Assembly: GCA_937903155.1 (NCBI GenBank)
Contig: CALCZU010000121.1
Coordinates: 1-64,000, forward strand
DNA length: 64,000 nt
Direction: 5' to 3'
DNA from: an uncultured Bdellovibrionales bacterium
GTDB taxonomy: Bacteria > Bdellovibrionota > FAC87 > UBA2466
In this document: in pieces, positions 8,654-16,697 of the stretch
Layout: every line of letters starts with the position of its first letter
Numbering within the stretch: the stretch's first letter is position 1
The notes under the pieces: model-generated
What the model was told of the DNA's origin: nothing
Seen by the model: the letters and a program-made list of their open reading frames with translations, nothing else
Databases searched by the model: none
Position numbers and translations under genes: made by a program

Positions 8654-8917
8654 ATGTCAAAACCGGGAACTGCATCCACCGAAGAGCTGACTCACCTGAT
8701 TGAAATCATGGCGAAGGCACTGGTGGATTTTCCCGATCAGGTTAACGTGGCTGAAGTGGTTGGGGAACAAACCACCGTTATCGAACTCAAGGTCGCAAAA
8801 GAAGACTTGGGCAAGATTATTGGAAAGGAAGGCCGTACGGCTCGTTCGTTGAGAACGATTTTAGCGGCCGTCTCTACCAAGCTCCGAAAACGATCGGTGC
8901 TCGAAATTCTTGAGTAA
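8654..8917 (+). CDS. khpA: KhpA-type KH-domain RNA-binding protein
   Basis: The 87-residue protein is a single KH domain of the YlqC/KhpA family. The RNA-binding GxxG loop is visible as 'IIGKEGRTARSLRTILAAVS'. Members bind structured RNAs, often together with KhpB/Jag, and influence cell elongation and sRNA function in some bacteria. It begins 3 nt after rpsP and ends 3 nt before rimM, so co-translation in the ribosomal operon is likely. Confidence 0.92.
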   Translation: MSKPGTASTEELTHLIEIMAKALVDFPDQVNVAEVVGEQTTVIELKVAKEDLGKIIGKEGRTARSLRTILAAVSTKLRKRSVLEILE

Positions 8918-8920
8918 GTT

Positions 8921-9496
8921 TTGCCTAATAGTTCAGAAGTAAAGTTGTTAAACTTAGGCACGATCACTCGAATTCATGGAATCAAAGGGGCTTTTGTTGT
9001 CCAAATTGCTTCCGAAAAAGATTCCTCTCTCCCCTTTCTAAAATCAATTTACATTGGAAGTTCTGAAAAATCTGCAAAGGCCTATTCGATCCTTGAAGCC
9101 TCTTGGATGCCTTCGGGATGGAAAGTTCAAGTCGCTGAAATTACGACTCCCGAAGAAGCCCAAAAACTCATTCAATCCTCTCTTTTCGCTGAAAGAGGTG
9201 CACTCCCTGCGCCCCCTGAAAAAGAATACTACGAAGCGGACCTAGTGGGGCTACCCGCATATTCTTCGGAAACCAAAGAGCTTTTCGGGACTTACCTTTA
9301 TAGTGAGCCGGTAGGAGCAACAAATCACTTCCAACAAGACCGGTGGTGGTTTAGAACAGTTTCAGGTGAGTTTTCCATTCCGGCAGTTAAACGCTACATC
9401 GAACGAGTCGACATCCCAAACGGTAAAATCTGGCTGAAGAATTTAAGCGATTTCGCTGAAGTTTCAGCTGATAGCTCTGAGGATGAAAATGAATGA
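8921..9496 (+). CDS. rimM: 16S rRNA processing protein RimM
   Basis: The protein of about 191 residues has the two RimM parts: an N-terminal reductase-like barrel ('LNLGTITRIHGIKGAFVVQ') and a C-terminal PRC barrel ('YYEADLVGLPAYS' and a final 'KIWLKNLSDFAEV'). It binds S19 and helps the 30S head domain to mature. No ATG fits the N-terminus; TTG at 8921 is the most probable start, with TTG at 8945 as an alternative. The 3' end overlaps trmD by 14 nt. Confidence 0.9.
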   Translation: MPNSSEVKLLNLGTITRIHGIKGAFVVQIASEKDSSLPFLKSIYIGSSEKSAKAYSILEASWMPSGWKVQVAEITTPEEAQKLIQSSLFAERGALPAPPEKEYYEADLVGLPAYSSETKELFGTYLYSEPVGATNHFQQDRWWFRTVSGEFSIPAVKRYIERVDIPNGKIWLKNLSDFAEVSADSSEDENE

Positions 9497-10226
9497 TTCT
9501 AAACTGCACTTTCATTTTATAACACTTTTCCCTGAAACAATTGAAGTCTGGTTCCGTACTTCGATTTTGGGGCGAGGTCTTAAAAACCAACTTTTTAGTT
9601 TTGAAGCCCTTCAACTGAGAGATTTCGCTACAGATTCTCACAAGCGCGTCGATGATACTGCTTACGGTGGAGGCGGTGGGATGGTTTTGAAGATTGAACC
9701 CCTCGTCAAGGCTGTCGAATCTCTCTACGAAAAATACGGCCGTGAAAATGTTTATACCATTTACTTCTCGCCGGCCGGACAAAAATTAGAGGAAAAACTC
9801 ATTTCAAAATTTTCTTCTAACTTAATTCACAAACACTTAGTGCTGATTTGTGGCCATTATGAGGGCATCGACGAACGCTTTGTAAATCACTGGGTCGATT
9901 GCCAAATTTCATTAGGAGACTTTGTGATGACCGGTGGAGAAATCCCCGCAATCGCTTTTGCGGACGCTCTCGTGAGAAAGGTTCATGGAGTCTTGGGATA
10001 TGACGCCGCTCCGGAGAAAGAATCTTTTTCACTCCGAGATCCAAACTCAAATCAAATTTTACTCGAATACCCTCAGTACACTCGCCCTAAAGAATTTCGC
10101 GGGTTAGCCGTTCCTGAAGTTTTACTGAATGGGAACCATCAAGATGTTGAAGAGTGGCGACTGGAAAAATCGATTGAGCGAACGCGACATTTACGGCCAG
10201 ATTTGATGTCACTACAAATTCATTAA
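9483..10226 (+). CDS. trmD: tRNA (guanine-N1-)-methyltransferase TrmD
   Basis: The 247-residue protein has the SPOUT-class trefoil-knot methyltransferase features: 'FHFITLFPETIEVWF' at the N-terminus, 'DDTAYGGGGGMVLKIEPL', 'LICGHYEGIDERF' and the knot segment 'SLGDFVMTGGEIPA'. It methylates G37 of tRNAs to prevent frameshifting. The start lies inside the end of rimM (ATG at 9483 or 9489). It is the last gene of the ffh operon; ilvE ends 6 nt downstream on the other strand, with no clear terminator between them. Confidence 0.97.
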   Translation: MKMNDSKLHFHFITLFPETIEVWFRTSILGRGLKNQLFSFEALQLRDFATDSHKRVDDTAYGGGGGMVLKIEPLVKAVESLYEKYGRENVYTIYFSPAGQKLEEKLISKFSSNLIHKHLVLICGHYEGIDERFVNHWVDCQISLGDFVMTGGEIPAIAFADALVRKVHGVLGYDAAPEKESFSLRDPNSNQILLEYPQYTRPKEFRGLAVPEVLLNGNHQDVEEWRLEKSIERTRHLRPDLMSLQIH

Positions 10227-10231
10227 AACGC

Positions 10232-11179
10232 TTAGACGTAAGTCAGCCATTTCTCGAATTTTTTATTATCGCCCTTCAGGCAATTGAAAAAAGCTTCGGA
10301 AAGTTTCTTTGTGATAGGTCCGGGTTTTCCGGTACCGATCGGATGTCTGTCGACCTCACGGATCGGAGTAATTTCAGCCGCAGTTCCGGTAAAAAACACT
10401 TCATCCGCAAGGTAAACTTGGTTGCGCGTGATATGAGACTCGTGAACCGTTAATCCCAATGAGCTGGCTATTTCAAGAATACTACTTCGAGTGATGCCAG
10501 GTAAAATGTAACCCGTTGTCGGCGTGTACAGAATGCCGTCTCTCACGACAAAAAGGTTTTCTCCAGAGCCTTCTGCAACAAACCCTTGAGGATCCAAGAG
10601 GAGCGCTTCATCAAATCCATTTTGCGTCGCTTCCCAGCGAGCTTGCACAGACGTGAGATAGTTTCCGGAAAGTTTTGACCAAGTCATGCTCGAAGCAATA
10701 TCAGGACGTCGAAACGTAGACGTCATAATCCGAATACCATTCGCCAGACCTTCTTCACCCAGATATTTTCCCCAACTCCAGACAGCGATTGCAATTCGAG
10801 CGTCCACCCGAGCCGGTAATTTGAGTCCGCGAAAGGTATCATCCAAATACGCTACAGGACGGATGTAACACTCTTTAAAACCATTGGCTTTAACGACTTC
10901 ACTCGCGGCCGACATCAGATCGGAAACGGAAAAAACAGCGTTGTAATTTAGAGAGCGAATCGACTGATTAAACCGTTCAAAATGTTCCTTCGCGCGAAAA
11001 ATCGCCGTCCGACCGTCGGTGGTATGATAAGCGCGAATGCCTTCAAAAGCGGCTCCGCCATAATGCAGACTATGCGAAAGGACATGAACCGTCGCTTCCG
11101 CGTAGGGGATCAGTTTTCCATCCATCCAAATGAATTGGCTATCGGCATTTTTCGCGGCATTTGGTTTTGAAACAGACAT
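10232..11179 (-). CDS. ilvE: Branched-chain amino acid aminotransferase (class IV PLP)
   Basis: The 315-residue protein is a class IV PLP transaminase. 'LHYGGAAFEGIRAY' is the hallmark N-terminal motif, 'WSKLSGNYLTSVQARWEA' contains the Schiff-base lysine, and 'EGSGENLFVV' with 'GITRSSILEIA' bind the cofactor phosphate. It transfers the amino group between glutamate and the 2-oxo acids of leucine, isoleucine and valine. D-amino acid transaminase and aminodeoxychorismate lyase share the fold, but the 'FEGIRAY...R' pattern favours IlvE. It is transcribed alone and convergent with trmD. Confidence 0.9.
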   Translation of the reverse strand: MSVSKPNAAKNADSQFIWMDGKLIPYAEATVHVLSHSLHYGGAAFEGIRAYHTTDGRTAIFRAKEHFERFNQSIRSLNYNAVFSVSDLMSAASEVVKANGFKECYIRPVAYLDDTFRGLKLPARVDARIAIAVWSWGKYLGEEGLANGIRIMTSTFRRPDIASSMTWSKLSGNYLTSVQARWEATQNGFDEALLLDPQGFVAEGSGENLFVVRDGILYTPTTGYILPGITRSSILEIASSLGLTVHESHITRNQVYLADEVFFTGTAAEITPIREVDRHPIGTGKPGPITKKLSEAFFNCLKGDNKKFEKWLTYV

Positions 11180-11297
11180 CCGGGCGGCTCCTTTTTAATT
11201 AGGGATAACTATAAGGAATTTTTTAAGAACCTCAAGGGATTAAAAAGTTTTCGCTCCTCTAATCTACACTTTTTTTAAACTGTGCTAGGCTAGCAAA

Positions 11298-12368
11298 ATG
11301 GATTTTCTAGACTCTTTAGGATGGTCACCCTTTTTTGAAAAAGAGTGGCGAAAAATTGAAGAACACGGCACCCTACCTGCTCGCGTGATTGAGGAACAAA
11401 AAGGCCATTACCGTGTCTCGACTGAAAAGGGAGATCTCTGGGGAGAACTCGCTGGCAAATGGCATCAAATTACACAAGAAGGCGGAAATCTTCCTGCGGT
11501 GGGAGATTGGGTAAAAATCCGCCCGAGATATTCTGAAGGAAGAGCAACGGTCGTCAGCGTCCTGCCGCGACAATCAAAATTTTCTCGAAAAGTTCCAGGC
11601 GAAGTCATGCAAGAACAGGTCGTTGCATGCAATATTGATTTTGCTTTTTTAGTCACCTCACTCAACGAAGAACTCAACTTGCGCCGCATCGAACGTTACC
11701 TCACTCTCATTTGGGACAGTGGTGCGACCCCTGTCGTCATTCTCACAAAATCGGATTTGTGTTCGGAAACAGAATCTCAACTGGACGCGGTTTCGAGCGT
11801 TTGCAATGGAATTCAAGTCGAGGCTGTGAGTTCCATTTCGGGCGAGGGGTTAGAAATTTTCGAAACGATTCTCACTCAAGGGAAAACGGGTGTACTTCTA
11901 GGATCGTCGGGTGTCGGAAAATCCACCTTGGTCAATTGGCTTGTGGGACAAGCGTTGCAAGCAACCGGAGAGATCCGCGAAGAAGACGGAAAGGGTCGAC
12001 ATACGACTACCGCCCGCCGCCTCATAAAATTACCTCAAGGAGGCCTTCTTATCGACACTCCCGGAATGCGCGAATTGCAAATCTGGGAAGGAGAGGAAGG
12101 GCTCTTGAACGCGTTTGAAGACATCGCGGAACTAACGACTCAATGCCGCTTTTCCGATTGCCAGCACAAGACCGAACCCTCGTGTTCGATACTAGAAGCG
12201 CTGGGTAACGGGACGCTTTCCAAAGAACGCTATGAAAGCTACGACAAGCTTTTAAAAGAAACCCAATTTCACGCGCGAAAAGCCGATAAAGCGGCGCAAA
12301 GTGCGGAAAAAAATAAGAACAAAAAAATCTCTTCTGCAATGTATCGTCACCTCAAAAGTAAGCGCTGA
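11298..12368 (+). CDS. rsgA: Ribosome small-subunit-dependent GTPase RsgA
   Basis: The 356-residue protein has the circularly permuted GTPase order: LTKSD (G4) precedes GSSGVGKSTLVN (G1) and DTPGMREL (G3). An N-terminal OB-fold ('VGDWVKIRP') comes first, and a C-terminal zinc knuckle ('CRFSDCQHKTEPSC') follows. RsgA checks late 30S maturation and releases factors such as RbfA in a GTP-dependent way. The tail is lysine-rich. It is convergent with the Kelch-protein gene, 13 nt away. Confidence 0.95.
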   Translation: MDFLDSLGWSPFFEKEWRKIEEHGTLPARVIEEQKGHYRVSTEKGDLWGELAGKWHQITQEGGNLPAVGDWVKIRPRYSEGRATVVSVLPRQSKFSRKVPGEVMQEQVVACNIDFAFLVTSLNEELNLRRIERYLTLIWDSGATPVVILTKSDLCSETESQLDAVSSVCNGIQVEAVSSISGEGLEIFETILTQGKTGVLLGSSGVGKSTLVNWLVGQALQATGEIREEDGKGRHTTTARRLIKLPQGGLLIDTPGMRELQIWEGEEGLLNAFEDIAELTTQCRFSDCQHKTEPSCSILEALGNGTLSKERYESYDKLLKETQFHARKADKAAQSAEKNKNKKISSAMYRHLKSKR

Positions 12369-12381
12369 ACTTCAAAAAGTC

Positions 12382-14733
12382 TCATGGCGTGTAGAGTCCT
12401 CCCGTATTCACGGAAGACGATTCCATTCCCCAAATTAGCATTTTATTTCCCGTCCAGTAGACGTGCGGTAGATCTCGAATCGCAGGTGCGTTCGTTGTCG
12501 CCATCGAACTCCAGCTTCCCGTGGCATAATCATAAATTCCACCGGTATTTACGTAAGCACTTCCATTGTACCCGGCCCAAACGATAAATTTCGAACCGGT
12601 CCAAATTCCTCTGCCCGATCGTCGAGGAGTCGGAGCGCCCAATGTCGTTAAGGTTGTCCACGAGTCATTTGTAGAATCGTAAAACGCTCCCGTGTTCACG
12701 ACAAAATTCCCCCCCCAAATAAACCATCTTGGACTTCCCCAAGCGGAGGAAACGTAATATCGACCCGCAGGCGCATTGAGGGTAGTCATCGCGGTCCAAG
12801 TGTTCGTCGCGGGGTCATAACTTCCTCCGGTGTTCAAGGCCGCGCCGCCAGTCCCTCCAAAAACAAGGTACTTCGTTCCCGTCCACGTTGAATCATAAGT
12901 ATCTCGAGTGGAGGGTGCATTCAAAGTCGCCATCGTCGACCACGAGTTATTCACAGGATCAAAAATGCCACCCGAGTTCAAATAACTTCCGTTATAACCA
13001 CCCCAAAAAACGATATAGGTTCCAGACCACGGAGACCAAGAGTAGATATTTCCGAAACTGCTTTGTTTTCTTCCAGAAGGAGCCCCTAATGTCGCCATGG
13101 TGGACCAAGTGTTCGCACTCGGATCGTACATTGCGCCGGTATTTGGGTAACCGGTCCCCCCCCAAACCACAAACTTTTGTCCCGTCCACGCGGAATACGT
13201 AGAACTTCTTCCTGTAAGCGCCCCCAATGTTGCGAGGTTTGTCCAACTATCGGCAACAGGATCATATTTTCCGCCCGTGTTGACACCACCGCCCCAAACG
13301 ACAAGCGTACTCCCAGTCCACTGGCTGAGAAAACCGCTTCGCGCCGACGGGGCCCCCACTGTTGTCGTAGCTGCCCAGCTGTTATTTGTGACAGACGTAA
13401 ACGCTCCTGAAGCCGTCGTGACTTTTGCGGTCGCAGCTCCATTGATATAATTCGCGTTTTGCGCTCTTCCAATCGCATAAAAACTCGACGTCAATCCGTT
13501 TAAATAAAGGCCGAAACTTAAGACATCGTCCGCACTCCCCCCTGCTTGAATTTGGAGTCCATTGGTTCCGAAGCCGCTCACCATCGCACCGACGTCGTCC
13601 ATCTCTGCGGCGAGGTAATCGTAATTGGTTCCATTGTAGATTGTGCCTACCGTATTGATGATCGTGCCGGAGGGAGGAGTCGCAAGAGAATTTAACATAC
13701 AATCTTTTGTAACATCCGAAGTAAAAAGTGTGATTCCGACGTTCCCGGTTCCTCCTGTGAGTGGAGAATTCACAGTTCCGAAAGCCGTATTCAAATTTCC
13801 ATTGGAAGTTTCATGAGAGGTGACAGCACATCTCCAAGTCGAAGACGAGTTCACTCGATTGGCGCCCACTGTGAAAACTTTTGTCCCGATCACTGCGATC
13901 GCAGCAGGAACTGAATCCGCCGCCCCTCCAGAAATCGCAGTAGTGAAATCCACCGCTGTTCCCCAAGGAGAACTCGCGGCCGCTAAGGAAGTGTTAAACT
14001 GATGGACGTAGAAATTATGATTTGCGGTCGTGTCCGTACTTGCCGTGTAGTATTTGGAATTTCCACTATCGAAAGCAATTCCCACGGCGGTTCCGTTAAT
14101 TCCGGAAAGTGTTGTGGTACTTCCGTACTGCGCACCCGTTTGTTGATCAAAGGCTGCGACGAAAGGATGAAAGACGCCCGGGGAATATTTTCCAATTGCC
14201 CCTGTAATCACAACCGTTCCATTGTGACCTCCGGTACCTGTCACCGAATCATAGACAATTCCGCGAACAAACGCGTGTCCTTTGGTGGAGTCTCCTCCGA
14301 GCGATGTTTTGATGATCCCACCTGTTCCAAAAGTGGAATCCATCACTCCGTTGTTATCAAACTTTGCGAGGTAGATATCGTAATAGCCATTTGCCTCCAT
14401 GCTCCGACAAGCGGTAATGAAACCGTTATTGGCGTACGTAATCGCATTGCACAAATTATCGCCACCCGATCCCGCAAAATCGAAAAGTAACCGTCCGGGA
14501 ACCGACGAAGTCAGATTAAATGCGCTCTCCTGTCCGCCCGAAGCTTTATTGTAAGAAGCGACAAGACCTTGATATTGATTCGCTGAGGTCACCCAGGTTC
14601 TTCCAACGCCAATATAATTTGTGACCGTGTTATCCTTTTGCGCTGCAGCCCTTAAGACGACCTGATTGATGTCGTACATAATTTCCCCGTAGCCGAATGC
14701 GAGAGAAGGGACCACGATTGAAAGTATTTTCAA
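12382..14733 (-). CDS. Secreted protein with delta-60-like N-terminus and seven Kelch-type repeats
   Basis: The 783-residue protein has two beta-propeller-like halves. Residues about 30-430 contain the 'FDNNGVMDSTFGTGGIIKTSLGG' pattern of bacterial delta-60 repeats. The C-terminal about 340 residues hold seven Kelch-like units of about 48 residues, each with 'W(T)GxKxxxWGG' followed by 'NTGGxYDPxxNSW'. The start is unclear: TTG at 14733 gives a short signal-like 'MKILSIVVPSLAFG', there is no upstream ATG before a stop, and a later ATG begins 'MYDINQ'. It is probably exported and may mediate surface or adhesion interactions; no enzyme motif is seen. The repeats are well conserved at the DNA level, which suggests recent duplication. 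Confidence 0.7.
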   Translation of the reverse strand: MKILSIVVPSLAFGYGEIMYDINQVVLRAAAQKDNTVTNYIGVGRTWVTSANQYQGLVASYNKASGGQESAFNLTSSVPGRLLFDFAGSGGDNLCNAITYANNGFITACRSMEANGYYDIYLAKFDNNGVMDSTFGTGGIIKTSLGGDSTKGHAFVRGIVYDSVTGTGGHNGTVVITGAIGKYSPGVFHPFVAAFDQQTGAQYGSTTTLSGINGTAVGIAFDSGNSKYYTASTDTTANHNFYVHQFNTSLAAASSPWGTAVDFTTAISGGAADSVPAAIAVIGTKVFTVGANRVNSSSTWRCAVTSHETSNGNLNTAFGTVNSPLTGGTGNVGITLFTSDVTKDCMLNSLATPPSGTIINTVGTIYNGTNYDYLAAEMDDVGAMVSGFGTNGLQIQAGGSADDVLSFGLYLNGLTSSFYAIGRAQNANYINGAATAKVTTASGAFTSVTNNSWAATTTVGAPSARSGFLSQWTGSTLVVWGGGVNTGGKYDPVADSWTNLATLGALTGRSSTYSAWTGQKFVVWGGTGYPNTGAMYDPSANTWSTMATLGAPSGRKQSSFGNIYSWSPWSGTYIVFWGGYNGSYLNSGGIFDPVNNSWSTMATLNAPSTRDTYDSTWTGTKYLVFGGTGGAALNTGGSYDPATNTWTAMTTLNAPAGRYYVSSAWGSPRWFIWGGNFVVNTGAFYDSTNDSWTTLTTLGAPTPRRSGRGIWTGSKFIVWAGYNGSAYVNTGGIYDYATGSWSSMATTNAPAIRDLPHVYWTGNKMLIWGMESSSVNTGGLYTP

Positions 14734-14770
14734 AAAGATGCGAATACGTTCCTCAAGCGACGCGGGTTCA

Positions 14771-14788
14771 CTAACCTCTTTAGGTTAG
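14771..14788. promoter_or_regulatory. 7-bp palindrome upstream of the Kelch protein gene
   Basis: CTAACCT (14771-14777), 4-nt loop CTTT and AGGTTAG (14782-14788) form a perfect inverted repeat about 40 nt upstream of the proposed TTG start on the minus strand. It could be an operator or a 5' leader hairpin. Confidence 0.35.
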
Positions 14789-14865
14789 ACTACTTGTATG
14801 CTCTAAAGATGAAGCAAAAATGGAACAATCTTCACAATGATCTTTCTCATTTTTTCGACGTAAAT

Positions 14866-14895
14866 TTGACAAATCTTAGGGGGATGAGTTCTAGT
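14866..14895 (+). promoter_or_regulatory. Possible sigma70 promoter of the HPPD-like gene
   Basis: A perfect TTGACA (14866-14871) is followed 18 nt later by TCTAGT (14890-14895), a weak -10 box. The gene starts at 14906. The -35 box is convincing, the -10 box is not. Confidence 0.35.
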
Positions 14896-14905
14896 TCGGC
14901 TTCAA

Positions 14906-15907
14906 ATGAATCAAATTTTTGAACTCCAAGCCGTCGATCATATTGAATTCGCCACGCGCGACTTATCCGTGACTGAACCCCTCTTTCACCGTTTGGGTTT
15001 CAAGACGTTAAAGACAAGAACGCTTGCAGAGCGTTCGCTCCAGTCAAAACTCCTGGGACAAAATGATATTTTTATCATCCTGAGTCAGAGCAATGATCCC
15101 AATGATCCTCTCTCTCAATTCGTACGGGATCACGGGGACGGAGTGTTTGCAGTCACTTTGAAAACCAACGACTGCGTGTCGGCGTTAGAGTGGGCCCAGG
15201 CCAGAGGAGCAATTGCCGTCGTTTCTCCCAAGACAGTTCAAAAAGATTCTGGCTCGGTCACAACCGCGTCGGTTCGGGGCATTGGCTCCACGCAAATTCA
15301 ATTCCTTTCACGCGAAGGTTCGCTCTTCTCAGAGGGGTTTGAGTTTGCCCTCCGAGAGTCTTTCCCAGGTTTCGGTCTCACCCACTTTGATCACTTCTCG
15401 ATCGTTGTCCCGAGCGGACATCTCAAAACTTACGAAGATTTTTTAACGAGCGTTCTGGGAATGGAAAAGAAAAACTATAATAATTCCACCCCGCATAAAG
15501 TTTTTTTGAAATACCGTAATTTTCATATCGTTCTCAATGAACCGGATTCACCTGACTCGGATCTCGCAAAATTTATTGAAGGTCATCATGGCGCGGGGTT
15601 CGATCACATCGCATTTGGAAGTAAGGATCTCAGCACAACGCTAGAACAAATCCAACGTTCTCAAGTACCCTTTCGAACGCCTTCCCCATCCTATTATCAA
15701 GATTTGGCCGGAACGAGACCCGATCTCAAGGACCAAATGGGAAAAATTTCGAAACTCAACATGGTCATTCACGGCTCCCCTGATTCTCAAATCTCCCAAG
15801 CCGCAACCCAGTTCATCCACGGATTTTGGTATTTCGAGTTTGTAGAGCGTCACCACTTTGAGGAACTCGGCACAGACGCGCAGAAGATATTAATTCCTCA
15901 GAACTAG
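14906..15907 (+). CDS. 4-hydroxyphenylpyruvate dioxygenase-like VOC-family enzyme
   Basis: The 333-residue protein has the two-barrel vicinal-oxygen-chelate layout of HPPD and hydroxymandelate synthase. 'VDHIEFATRD' opens the N-terminal barrel. The catalytic half carries the three expected Fe(II) ligands: a His in 'LTHFDHFSIVVP', a His in 'GAGFDHIAFGSKD' and a Glu in 'YFEFVERHHF'. HPPD makes homogentisate from 4-hydroxyphenylpyruvate in tyrosine catabolism. The region after the Glu ligand is short and does not read as the usual 'GFGxGNFxALFEAIE' C-terminal gate helix, so the substrate may differ. No other tyrosine-degradation genes are adjacent. Confidence 0.75.
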   Translation: MNQIFELQAVDHIEFATRDLSVTEPLFHRLGFKTLKTRTLAERSLQSKLLGQNDIFIILSQSNDPNDPLSQFVRDHGDGVFAVTLKTNDCVSALEWAQARGAIAVVSPKTVQKDSGSVTTASVRGIGSTQIQFLSREGSLFSEGFEFALRESFPGFGLTHFDHFSIVVPSGHLKTYEDFLTSVLGMEKKNYNNSTPHKVFLKYRNFHIVLNEPDSPDSDLAKFIEGHHGAGFDHIAFGSKDLSTTLEQIQRSQVPFRTPSPSYYQDLAGTRPDLKDQMGKISKLNMVIHGSPDSQISQAATQFIHGFWYFEFVERHHFEELGTDAQKILIPQN

Positions 15908-16359
15908 TCCCAGGTTTCGGGCCGAACCAGCAGAGAGAGTTTGATTACGACGTCATTGGGATCCTTTCGTCTCATCTTCTGAGCCGATAAAGTCCCCTCG
16001 CCTCTTAAAACGGCCTCGCCCTTACTGAGTCCCTGGAGATTCTTCGCCAGAATTTCCACTTTGAACCGCGCCGTATCGCTTTCGGTCTTTGGAAAATGAA
16101 ACGGGGGCATCGTGATTTTCTCCCAGTGCAGTTTGCTATAGAGCTGTTCGAAATGAACCCCTTCCTTTGTCTCCACCGTGACCTTTAAAAAATCCGCCAT
16201 TTGCATGAATTTTTCTCGGCGTTGTTCCGTCCTCGCGAGACTTTGAGGCATTTCCAGTTTCAAAAGGATAGGATAATCATTCTCTCCTCGAGCACCACAG
16301 GCCCCCAGCATGAGCATGGTAAGAACTCCAATGACCCCTTTAAGAACGTTTAATTTCAT
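15904..16359 (-). CDS. Small lipoprotein, unknown function
   Basis: The protein of about 151 residues starts at the ATG giving 'MKLNVLKGVIGVLTMLMLGAC', a classic lipoprotein signal with an LGAC lipobox. An upstream in-frame ATG at 16401 would only add a poor n-region. The mature part has no recognised domain; it looks like a beta-rich domain, with 'ILLKLEMPQS' and 'FKVEILAKNLQGLSKGEAVLRGEG' segments. Its 3' end overlaps the HPPD-like gene by 4 nt, convergent. It diverges from rpsA. Confidence 0.7.
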   Translation of the reverse strand: MKLNVLKGVIGVLTMLMLGACGARGENDYPILLKLEMPQSLARTEQRREKFMQMADFLKVTVETKEGVHFEQLYSKLHWEKITMPPFHFPKTESDTARFKVEILAKNLQGLSKGEAVLRGEGTLSAQKMRRKDPNDVVIKLSLLVRPETWD

Positions 16360-16507
16360 GCAAGTCTTCCCTGCAAAAGACGAGCTTTTGCTTTTGAGCA
16401 TAAGTAGGCGTCCTAATAGACGAAATTCATCCCTAAAAATCCGAAAAACGGTCTTGGAATTTGCGGTTGTGATCGCTTTTGAATTTGCACCCCGAATCCG
16501 GAGCTAA

Positions 16508-16697
16508 ACGCCTAATAATCCTAGACGTTTGCCACTTGACACATTTGCCAGATCATAGGAAAAGAGGTTCTCTTAAAAAAAGGACTTTACTCGATAAGAG
16601 TGGCTCCGGAGTAGTCTGAAGCCCCTTAACGACCCCCGATTTTAAGAAAAAAGGTAGAAGCCGGAGTGGCAACTACGAGAAACGGAGAACCCATTGA
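16508..16697 (+). promoter_or_regulatory. rpsA upstream region: weak promoter and structured 5' leader
   Basis: A TTGACA hexamer lies at 16536-16541 with no good -10 at standard spacing; TTGCCA at 16529-16534 with ATCATA at 16552-16557 is an alternative. The following about 130 nt of leader contain an AGAG/CTCT hairpin near 16563-16573. Two related blocks, 'GGCTCCGGAGTAG' and 'GAAGCCGGAGTGG', could pair with each other. S1 synthesis is autoregulated through its leader in other bacteria, so a regulatory leader is plausible. Confidence 0.35.
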
